Positions 1 through 5,361 of a stretch of DNA of 5,406 nt are shown in pieces (positions within the stretch are counted from its first letter, which is position 1; the number at the start of each line of letters is the position of its first letter). The notes under the pieces were generated by a model that was not told the origin of the DNA, ran no database searches, and worked only from the letters and a program-made list of their open reading frames with translations. This DNA is from an uncultured Porphyromonas sp. (GTDB lineage: Bacteria > Bacteroidota > Bacteroidia > Bacteroidales > Porphyromonadaceae). The position numbers were made by a program, and so were the translations under genes. The stretch is from assembly GCF_905372525.1 (NCBI RefSeq), contig NZ_CAJPPN010000072.1, forward strand, positions 1 through 5,406, written 5' to 3'.

Positions 1-1
1 T

Positions 2-51
2 GTATACTGTTGTGTACACGTGGGTATACAGTTGTGTACACACGTGTATAC
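2..51. repeat. 22-bp-period palindromic direct repeat, about 2.3 copies, cut by left edge
   Basis: Positions 2-19 and 24-41 are the same 18-mer, GTATAC(T/A)GTTGTGTACAC, with one difference. A third GTATAC begins at 46, so the period is 22 bp. The tract is dense in perfect palindromes: GTATAC at 2, 24 and 46, GTGTACAC at 12 and 34, and ACACGTGT at 40-47. Copies may continue to the left of the window. Function is unknown; a minisatellite, a mobile-element end or a protein-binding tract would all fit. Confidence 0.75.
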
Positions 52-53
52 TC

Positions 54-75
54 ATACCTCCTAGGTAGGAGGTAT
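54..75. repeat. Perfect 9-bp inverted repeat (hairpin), 4-nt loop
   Basis: The arms ATACCTCCT (54-62) and AGGAGGTAT (67-75) are exact reverse complements around the loop AGGT. The hairpin abuts the 22-bp repeat tract. No T-run follows on either strand, so it is not a standard intrinsic terminator. It could be a recombination or mobile-element end, or a recoding or processing hairpin for something to the left of the window. Only the symmetry is certain. Confidence 0.7.
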
Positions 76-270
76 ATACTGGGGATCTCTACACCTAGGA
101 CACGGATACTTCTATCTTCGGCGTACGCTCCCCCACGACCTTGCCCTCGCACTATGGTGATTTCATGCGTCAGCCCTGCCAGAGGGACATATTCGCTCAT
201 CTTGTCCATAAGTATGGTACTAGGACAGAAAGTAAATTCACCCCTCATAACCCACTCTATATCAAATATT

Positions 271-376
271 CCGAGAGCGTCACAGCGCTCTTACCGAGAG
301 CGTCACAGCGCTCTTACCGAGAGCGTCACAGCGCCCTTACCGAGAGCGTCACAGCGCTCTTACCGAGAGCGCTCTT
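271..376. repeat. Array of 23-bp tandem repeats with internal dyad symmetry (4 full copies plus 1 collapsed)
   Basis: Full units lie at 271-293, 294-316, 317-339 and 340-362. They are identical except for one T-to-C change in the third copy, in GCGCCCTTA. Each unit contains the inverted arms AGAGCG and CGCTCT around a TCACAG loop, so each can fold into a 6-bp hairpin. The third-copy change turns CGCTCT into CGCCCT, which still allows a G-T(U) type pair on one strand. The fifth unit (363-376) has lost 8 bp between two AGCG direct repeats, leaving the perfect palindrome AGAGCGCTCT (366-375). That is the footprint expected of replication slippage. The spacing is direct head-to-tail with no unique spacers, so this is a minisatellite and not a CRISPR array. 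Confidence 0.92.
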
Positions 377-765
377 GGGGTCATTACTACCCCTCAGGAA
401 GGGCTCTCAGAATGTGCGTGACAGCCCCAGAGAGAAAGCTCCCGCCATAGCCGTCATACAGCCCCACCCCTCAGCCGTAGCGACACTGCCCCCACAGCGG
501 AGGGGAGAGCGTCGCAGACCACCCTCCTTCCCCTCAGCGAGGGGAGAGCCTCGGGAGAGCCTCGGGAGGAGGCTTCCTTGCACCTAGAGACACACTTAGG
601 AGATCAAGCAGATTATCACAGATAGGCAAGAAAAGAAGCCTTTAAGGTGGAGAAGAAGCACAATAAGGAGCGGTTTGGTCTGTCTATCGGGGGAAAGGGA
701 GCGTTTCAGCATAGAGCCCCTAGACGAGGACACTCTCTAGCACACTACTAGGTGGGAAAATTCAG
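377..765. other. Long non-coding stretch upstream of aspA
   Basis: This stretch has no reading frame with recognisable protein features. The frames that stay open are explained by the scarcity of stops in GC-rich sequence. It contains small local dyads: GGGGT/ACCCC at 377-381 and 389-393, and CCCCTC/GAGGGG at 530-535 and 539-544. It also holds the 11-bp duplication listed separately. From about 590 the sequence becomes more purine- and A-rich, as often seen near a promoter. I see no tRNA, rRNA or known riboswitch here. Confidence 0.5.
542..563. repeat. 11-bp tandem duplication
   Basis: GGGAGAGCCTC occurs twice in tandem, at 542-552 and 553-563. A partial third start (GGGAGG) follows at 564-569. 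It lies right after the CCCCTC-AGC-GAGGGG hairpin (530-544). A simple slippage product is the most economical explanation. Confidence 0.7.
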
Positions 766-773
766 TACCTTTG
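766..773 (+). promoter_or_regulatory. Bacteroidota-type -7 element for aspA
   Basis: TACCTTTG matches the Bacteroidota sigma-ABfr -7 consensus TAnnTTTG exactly. No TTTG is present at the expected -33 distance; the sequence around 741-750 is CACACTACTA, so the call rests on the -7 box alone. A transcript starting about 7 nt downstream would have a leader of roughly 55-60 nt, A/T-rich near its end, before the aspA ATG at 837. The TTG at 771, the far-upstream in-frame alternative start, falls inside this box and would not be on such a transcript. Confidence 0.6.
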
Positions 774-836
774 CCTCCAGATATTCAGCACCATATCCTA
801 TACATATATAATATTCTAACTGATAATACAGAGACT

Positions 837-2267
837 ATGGCAACCTCAGGTAAAGACTTTCGCACAGAAAGCGATCTGATCGGCGAACGTCAGATTAGCA
901 ATGAGTACCTCTACGGCGTACAGACCCTACGAGGCGAGGAGAACTTCCGCATCAGCCGCTTCCACCTCTCGGACTACCCCCTCTTCATCCACGGCCTAGC
1001 CTGGACGAAGGCTGCCGCAGCTATCGCTAATCACCGTCTAGGACTCCTCTCTGATGCCCAGAAGGACGCTATCCTCCAGGCCTGCAACGAGCTCCTCGAG
1101 GGGAAGCATCATGAGCAATTCCCGGTGGATATGATCCAGGGAGGTGCAGGTACGACGACCAACATGAACGCCAACGAGGTGATCTGCAATCGTGCCCTAC
1201 AGATCATGGGACACGAGCCTGGGCAGTTCCAGTACCTCTCCCCCAACGACCACGTCAATGGCTCTCAGTCCACCAACGATGCTTACCCCACAGCGATCCA
1301 CATGGGTCTCTATGCTTCGCATCTCAAGCTCCGTCCACACCTACAGCAGCTGATCGACTCCCTGCGCAAGAAGGCTAGCGAGTTCGCTCACGTACTCAAG
1401 ATGGGACGCACGCAGCTACAGGACGCTGTGCCTATGACCCTTGGGCAGACCTTCGGGGGCTTCGCCTCCATCCTAGAGCACGAGATCGCCAACCTCGACT
1501 TCGCCGCTCAGCAGTTCCTCGCCATCAATATGGGCGCCACGGCTATCGGTACAGGTATCTGCTCCGAGCCCGAGTATGCCGACTACTGCACCGAGGCTCT
1601 AGCGAAGATCACGGGCTGGGACATCACCCGCACCCCAGACTTCGTCGGTGCTACCAGCGACACGAGCGAGATGATCGGCTACAGCTCTGCCCTTCGCCGT
1701 ATCGCAGTCAAGGTAAACAAGATCTGCAACGACCTGCGCCTCCTCTCCAGTGGCCCTCGCTGCGGTCTCGGTGAGATCAATCTACCTGCTATGCAGCCAG
1801 GCTCCTCCATCATGCCCGGTAAGGTCAATCCCGTCATCCCCGAGGTAGCTAGCCAAGTCTGCTACAAGGTCATCGGTAACGACCTCTGCGTCACCATGGC
1901 TGGCGATGCCTCCCAGATGGAGCTCAACGCTATGGAGCCCGTCATGGCTCAGTGCTGCTTTGAGTCCATTGACCTCATGATCAACGGCTTCGATACCCTC
2001 CGCACCCTCTGCATCGATGGCATCACAGCCAACGAAGAGAAGTGCCGCAGCTACGTACGTGAGAGCATCGGTATCGTCACGGCACTCAACCCCATCATCG
2101 GCTACAAGAACTCCACCAAGATCGCCAAGGAAGCCCTAGAGACCGGACGTGGTGTCTACGATCTGATCATCGAGCACGGCATCCTATCTAAGGAAGACCT
2201 TGACACGGTGCTTGCTCCCGAGAACATGACGCACCCTGTACGCCTCGGTATCAAGCCGCTTAAGTAG
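837..2267 (+). CDS. aspA: Aspartate ammonia-lyase (aspartase)
   Basis: Cytoplasmic enzyme of the fumarase/aspartase superfamily that reversibly deaminates L-aspartate to fumarate and ammonia, normally as a homotetramer. The 476-residue product matches the usual aspartase length of about 470. Three conserved regions that build the shared active site are present: TTTNMN at 106-111, STND at 145-148, and the signature loop GSSIMPGKVN at 322-331. By alignment with characterised aspartases, S323 is the catalytic base. The segment GRTQLQDAVP (Q193) has the aspartase glutamine where fumarase C has GRTH, which favours aspartase over fumarase. The ATG at 837 gives the family-typical N-terminus (ESDLIGERQISNEYLYGVQT). 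Extending upstream to a TTG at 771 would add 22 atypical residues and run through the promoter box. There is no Shine-Dalgarno sequence, which is common in this phylum. In aspartate-fermenting anaerobes the fumarate feeds fumarate reductase. It appears monocistronic, with its own -7 element and a hairpin downstream. Confidence 0.96.
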   Translation: MATSGKDFRTESDLIGERQISNEYLYGVQTLRGEENFRISRFHLSDYPLFIHGLAWTKAAAAIANHRLGLLSDAQKDAILQACNELLEGKHHEQFPVDMIQGGAGTTTNMNANEVICNRALQIMGHEPGQFQYLSPNDHVNGSQSTNDAYPTAIHMGLYASHLKLRPHLQQLIDSLRKKASEFAHVLKMGRTQLQDAVPMTLGQTFGGFASILEHEIANLDFAAQQFLAINMGATAIGTGICSEPEYADYCTEALAKITGWDITRTPDFVGATSDTSEMIGYSSALRRIAVKVNKICNDLRLLSSGPRCGLGEINLPAMQPGSSIMPGKVNPVIPEVASQVCYKVIGNDLCVTMAGDASQMELNAMEPVMAQCCFESIDLMINGFDTLRTLCIDGITANEEKCRSYVRESIGIVTALNPIIGYKNSTKIAKEALETGRGVYDLIIEHGILSKEDLDTVLAPENMTHPVRLGIKPLK

Positions 2268-2319
2268 CCCCCACTCTACAGCCCCAGCCACTACTGGGAG
2301 CACATAGAGGCCCAATAGC

Positions 2320-2365
2320 GTAGCTCCAGCCCTCTTACCCGACGTGAGTAAGGAGCTGGAGCTAC
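2320..2365 (+). terminator. Stem-loop downstream of aspA, probable intrinsic terminator
   Basis: GTAGCTCCAG (2320-2329) and CTGGAGCTAC (2356-2365) form a perfect 10-bp outer stem. CTTAC (2334-2338) and GTAAG (2348-2352) form a 5-bp inner stem with a small asymmetric interior loop between. A pyrimidine tract rich in T (TTTACTTTCCTCTC) follows. It sits about 50 nt after the aspA stop, with a smaller CCCAG/CTGGG hairpin (2283-2298) before it. The T-run is interrupted, so termination may be partial. The structure contains the GTG at 2344, which argues against that codon as the start of the next gene. Confidence 0.65.
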
Positions 2366-2439
2366 TTTACTTTCCTCTCCCCCACCCTCGGGGGCTTAAC
2401 CCTTTCCCCCTCTACCGCCCCACTGCATCACAGAGCATT

Positions 2440-4305
2440 ATGCCCCATAGACCCATCCGCAGACTCTGCCTACCGCTCCTCCCCCTCCTCCTCGCCCTCC
2501 TCTCCTACAGCCTACCCCTAGGAGCGGTGCGCCGTACGATCCACCTCTCCTCCTATGGTCTGAGAGCTGGAGCGAAGGAGAGCTGTACCCCTCTCATGCG
2601 CAAGATCCTCGGTGACCTCCGCAGAGAGCTACAGAGCGAGGGAGACACCCTCGAGCTCCTCTTCGCCCCCGGTCGCTACCACTTCGCTAGTCAGGGAGCC
2701 GCCGAGCGTGTGTACTACATCTCCAACCACGACCACCCCGGTAGTCGCCCCATAGGTCTGCTCCTGGAGGGCTGGCGCAATGTGATCCTACGAGGTGAGG
2801 GGAGCGAACTCCTCTTCGAGGATCGCATGCTCCCCTTTGTCCTCGACAGCTGCCGAAGGGTGGAGCTACGTGGGCTGACCATAGACTATCCCAACCCTCA
2901 GATCACCCAGCTACACATCCTTCGCTCCGATACGATCCAGGGGATCACCTTTGCCCCCGCACCTTGGGTCAAGTGGCGACTCACGGAGGGTGGACGGCTG
3001 GAGGCCTACGGGGATAATTGGCGTACCCTCCCTGAGATCGGGATGGCCTTTGACCCCAAGAGCCGAGAGATCCGCTACCGCACCTCCGATGTAGGCTTTC
3101 CTAATCGGGGACTTCGCCAGCTCTCCCCACAGGAGGCCAAGGTCTACGCCACCGCTGGAGGACAGCCTGAGGCGATCCTATATGCCCCCCACTGGCGAGA
3201 CGCCCGCCTGCCGAGTGGGACGATCTTCGCCGCCCGATCCTACTATCGCCCTCAGCCCGCTATCTTCATCACCGAGAGTCAGGACATCCGTCTGCACGAC
3301 CTCACGGTACACTATGCCGAGGGGATGGGACTACTGGCTCAGAACTCCAAGGATATAGAGCTGGAGCGATTTCATGTAGAGCTACGCCCCGATGGGGGAA
3401 GGTACTTCACCACACAGGCCGATGCTACGCACTTCGTCGCCTGCCGAGGTCGAGTCAGCCTACAGCACTGTCGCTTCGAGAATATGATGGATGATGCCCT
3501 TAATGTCCATGGGGTCTATCTCAAGGTCTTGGCACGAGAGGACAAGCACACGCTGGTAGGACGCTTCATGCACGAGCAGTCCTTTGGCTTCCCGTGGGCT
3601 AGCCCAGGGGACTCTGTACGCTTGGTGACCTCGAGAGATATACAGGGTCTGGAGGGTGTCTTTCATGTGCGTGCCATCAGCTCCGTAGGGGGACGAGGGC
3701 TGGAGGGGGCACGGGAGGTACGTATCACCTTCGACGAGGAGCTACCCGCCGACTACCATGCCGAGCGAGGCATCAGCATGGAGAACCTCAGCCGTACCCC
3801 GAGTGTCGTCTTCGCGCATAACCTCGTACGGCACAACCGTGCCCGAGGCATCCTCATCAACACCCCTCGCCCTGTCCTCATCGAGGCGAATACCTTTGAT
3901 CACGTCAGTGGCTCGGCGATCCTCTTCAGCACGGATAACAATATGTGGTATGAGTCGGGGCAGACCCGCGAGGTAGTGATTCGTCGCAATACCTTTCAGG
4001 ACGTCTTGACGAGCCTCTATCAGTTCACCACAGCCGTAATCAGTATCCACCCGATCATCCCCGAGCTCACGCTCCAGCACCACCCCTTCTATGGGCAGGG
4101 AGCAGGGAGCATCCGCATCGAGGACAATATCTTCCGCACCTTCGACACACCCCTGCTACATGCTATCAGCACCGATGGCATCCTATGGCGGGGCAACAAG
4201 ATAGAGCCCACCAAGACCTACCCCAAGTATCACCCCAATCAGAAGCGGTTCCTCCTAGAGGGCTGTCGCAATATCGACATCGAGCCTAAGGACCAAGTCG
4301 AGTAG
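2440..4305 (+). CDS. Secreted GH110-family alpha-1,3-galactosidase
   Basis: Predicted exo-acting glycosidase that removes terminal alpha-1,3-linked galactose, as on blood-group B or linear alpha-Gal glycans, with inversion of configuration. The 621-residue product has an N-terminal signal peptide (about 1-29: basic MPHRPIRRL, then a Leu/Pro-rich core ending LPLGA). A right-handed parallel beta-helix follows. Family-type segments include ISNHD (94-98), DATHF (from D328), MMDDALNVHGVYLKV (D351, D352), SGSAILF and WYESG (503-507). The aspartates D328/D351/D352 have exactly the spacing of the catalytic D321/D344/D345 that I recall for the marine enzyme PdGH110B. The ATG at 2440 is chosen because it puts the signal peptide at the N-terminus; the upstream GTG at 2344 lies in a hairpin loop and adds 32 Pro-rich residues. 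No susC/susD, sulfatase or other glycan gene is in the window. Subfamily A (branched B antigen only) versus B (also linear) cannot be decided here. A generic pectate-lyase-fold protein is the main alternative. Confidence 0.87.
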   Translation: MPHRPIRRLCLPLLPLLLALLSYSLPLGAVRRTIHLSSYGLRAGAKESCTPLMRKILGDLRRELQSEGDTLELLFAPGRYHFASQGAAERVYYISNHDHPGSRPIGLLLEGWRNVILRGEGSELLFEDRMLPFVLDSCRRVELRGLTIDYPNPQITQLHILRSDTIQGITFAPAPWVKWRLTEGGRLEAYGDNWRTLPEIGMAFDPKSREIRYRTSDVGFPNRGLRQLSPQEAKVYATAGGQPEAILYAPHWRDARLPSGTIFAARSYYRPQPAIFITESQDIRLHDLTVHYAEGMGLLAQNSKDIELERFHVELRPDGGRYFTTQADATHFVACRGRVSLQHCRFENMMDDALNVHGVYLKVLAREDKHTLVGRFMHEQSFGFPWASPGDSVRLVTSRDIQGLEGVFHVRAISSVGGRGLEGAREVRITFDEELPADYHAERGISMENLSRTPSVVFAHNLVRHNRARGILINTPRPVLIEANTFDHVSGSAILFSTDNNMWYESGQTREVVIRRNTFQDVLTSLYQFTTAVISIHPIIPELTLQHHPFYGQGAGSIRIEDNIFRTFDTPLLHAISTDGILWRGNKIEPTKTYPKYHPNQKRFLLEGCRNIDIEPKDQVE

Positions 4306-4466
4306 CCCCGCTCCCCAGATAGCCCCTCTTATCTCCACCTCCTCGGCGACTTCCCTTCGTCTACTCCCCTTCGTATCCTCCTAGGAGCTAAAGCGGGCAC
4401 AAGCACACCGCACGACGAAGGGCTACACACCGCGCAGTGGGAGCGACACTAGGGCGAGACAAAAGA

Positions 4467-4513
4467 GCAAGAGCCACAGCAACGAGGGCGTCCCCTCCTG
4501 CTGTGGCTCTTGC
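4467..4513 (-). terminator. Strong intrinsic terminator of the minus-strand thioredoxin-like gene, possibly bidirectional
   Basis: GCAAGAGCCACAGCA (4467-4481) and TGCTGTGGCTCTTGC (4499-4513) form a 15-bp perfect stem. An inner GAGGG/CCCTC stem (4484-4488 and 4493-4497) closes on a 4-nt loop. On the minus strand it begins about 10 nt after the stop codon at 4524 and is followed by TCTTTTGTCTC, a T-rich tail. On the plus strand the tail is CATAATTGGG, with no T-run, so termination of the convergent GH110 transcript would depend on the stem alone. Confidence 0.85.
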
Positions 4514-4523
4514 CATAATTGGG

Positions 4524-5027
4524 TTAAAGATAATTCGCTAACTCCTGTGGGGTAGGATCAACAGCTCGTATAACCCCTCGCTCATCGACGAGGTACGAGT
4601 GCAGTCGCTGCTGGAGTCCCATCACACGTAGACATTCGCTACGCATCTCAGTGCGCACACACTGCTGGGTCTCCTTGCCCACTTGGTCTAAGGTCAGCGT
4701 ACGCTCGTACACATCCTGATCAGGATCGAGGGAGATCCCTCGGTAAGCAATCCTGTCACTAGGTGTAGCACTGAAGAGCTGACTCCACTGTTGGTTCTCT
4801 ACTCTACTCTCGGCATCATAAGCTGCCCAGAAGTGGATAAGGGTCATCTTAGGGGTCTGGCCTTCGGTGAGTAGCCCACGCTGCCTCACGTCCAGAGACT
4901 TCATTTCCGGTAGTACATCACCTACCTCTAGCCCGGTATGGGCTGTGGGGCGAGGTGTGCTTGCAGAGGTCACTACGAGGAGCATACCGCAGGCCAGTAC
5001 GCCGAAAAGAATTCCTTTCAACGTCAT
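4524..5027 (-). CDS. Exported thioredoxin-fold protein lacking the CxxC active site
   Basis: A 167-residue protein with an N-terminal export signal (K4, hydrophobic core about 6-19, plausible cleavage near TSA at 20-22). A TlpA/redoxin-like thioredoxin domain follows. Recognisable parts are the strand before the active site (KMTLIHFWAAYDAESR, 60-75), a SLDPD segment (99-103) like the V/GISxD strand of redoxins, and LVDERGVI (146-153), the usual final hairpin. Aligned to canonical FWASWCxPC, both cysteines are replaced (D71, S74), and the usual cis-proline position is L142. It should therefore not catalyse dithiol-disulfide exchange. C123 and C132 remain and could form a structural disulfide. 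A lipoprotein is possible (VLAC at 10-13), but the hydrophobic run continues past C13, so ordinary signal cleavage is preferred. It is convergent with the GH110 gene, has its own terminator and a candidate promoter about 170 nt upstream. Substrate or partner is unknown. Confidence 0.8.
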   Translation of the reverse strand: MTLKGILFGVLACGMLLVVTSASTPRPTAHTGLEVGDVLPEMKSLDVRQRGLLTEGQTPKMTLIHFWAAYDAESRVENQQWSQLFSATPSDRIAYRGISLDPDQDVYERTLTLDQVGKETQQCVRTEMRSECLRVMGLQQRLHSYLVDERGVIRAVDPTPQELANYL

Positions 5028-5163
5028 AAAAACTTATTTAAGTCCAACATACCTACGTCATCCGCTCGCCATCGCTAGCACTCCATGGATAGCATCTTGC
5101 TTTAGGGGGGAAAGGTCAGGGATTGGTCGGCGTAGGCTCCCGTGTTTCGGGGCTGTAGGTCTT
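5028..5163 (-). other. Probable long 5' leader of the thioredoxin-like gene
   Basis: If transcription starts just after the minus-strand -7 box at 5207-5200, the mRNA has an untranslated leader of about 165 nt. The 20 nt before the ATG are A/T-rich (AAATAAGTTTTT) and lack a Shine-Dalgarno sequence, typical of Bacteroidota. I found no riboswitch or leader-peptide pattern that I could defend. Reading frames in this stretch have no protein character. Confidence 0.4.
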
Positions 5164-5171
5164 TACCTTTG
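5164..5171 (+). promoter_or_regulatory. Plus-strand TACCTTTG box, candidate -7 element
   Basis: This is an exact match to TAnnTTTG. It would direct transcription rightwards, through the purine tract at the right edge. The best upstream candidate, TTTC at 5145, is too close for a normal -33, so support is weak. It may simply be the second half of the inverted repeat with 5199-5207. Confidence 0.3.
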
Positions 5172-5199
5172 TACCACTTGTACTCGGCGCAAAGACGCA

Positions 5200-5207
5200 C
5201 AAAGGTA
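5200..5207 (-). promoter_or_regulatory. Candidate -7 element for the thioredoxin-like gene
   Basis: On the minus strand this reads TACCTTTG, an exact TAnnTTTG match, preceded by TTTTTTA, an A/T-rich context common around such boxes. There is no TTTG at -33; a degenerate TGTG (plus strand CACA at 5225-5228) is 17 nt away. It is the only consensus -7 box found upstream of the gene in the correct orientation. Confidence 0.5.
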
Positions 5208-5361
5208 TAAAAAATCACCCATAGCACACCTTCACACCTCCCCCATCGTCCTCCTCTAAGTCTCTCTACCCTCGCATCTAGGGGCTCTACAGCACATACT
5301 TCCCTTGGGGAAAATTCTCCCTCCGAGGTGGGGAGAGAGGGCAAGAAAGGCGATGGCGAGC
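5208..5361. other. Non-coding upstream region with small dyads
   Basis: No convincing gene is visible. There are short dyads, TTCCC/GGGAA (5300-5304 and 5308-5312) and TCTCCC/GGGAGA (5316-5321 and 5331-5336). The 12-mer GCGATGGCGAGC at 5350-5361 recurs inverted at 5064-5075. A minus-strand frame covering 5102-5344 is open, but it runs across the promoter boxes and has no recognisable protein features. Confidence 0.4.

Larger units (their letters stand above)
5164..5207. repeat. 9-bp inverted repeat made of two facing TACCTTTG boxes
   Basis: TACCTTTGT (5164-5172) and ACAAAGGTA (5199-5207) are perfect reverse complements separated by 26 bp. Each arm contains a complete -7 promoter consensus, and the two point towards each other. 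It could be a pair of facing promoters, an operator, or a coincidence around a single promoter. Confidence 0.6.

Noticed and set aside
271..376. CRISPR array
   Set aside because: The 23-bp units are directly contiguous with no unique spacers, and no cas gene is in the window.
10..587. Two overlapping plus-strand open frames of about 147 codons
   Set aside because: They overlap each other in different frames, run through the 23-bp repeats (which change frame at every unit), and give Arg/Ser/Pro-rich low-complexity peptides. They are open because stops are rare in this composition.
837..2267. Class II fumarase (fumC) instead of aspartase
   Set aside because: The two families share the GSSxMPxKxN loop, but this protein has GRTQLQDAVP, typical of aspartase, and not the GRTH of fumarase.
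3460..4083. Minus- and plus-strand frames inside the GH110 gene
   Set aside because: They are shadows of a well-supported gene, with no recognisable motifs and no promoter or start context.
4867..5259. Plus-strand frame antisense to the thioredoxin-like gene start
   Set aside because: It overlaps the signal-peptide coding region of a better-supported gene and crosses both promoter boxes. The peptide shows no family features.
712..5289. Shared 13-mer TAGAGCCCCTAGA upstream of aspA (712-724, +) and upstream of the thioredoxin-like gene (5277-5289, minus)
   Set aside because: Both copies have the same orientation to their gene, but the distances to the -7 boxes differ (about 41 versus 69 nt). 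One 13-base match in a window this size can occur by chance.
5102..5344. Minus-strand frame of 80 codons upstream of the thioredoxin-like gene
   Set aside because: It contains the candidate -7 boxes, has no downstream or upstream partner signals, and its sequence is not recognisable.
5064..5361. 12-bp inverted repeat (5064-5075 and 5350-5361) as terminal repeats of a small mobile element
   Set aside because: About one such match is expected by chance in 5.4 kb. It does not extend beyond 12 bp, and no flanking target duplication is visible.
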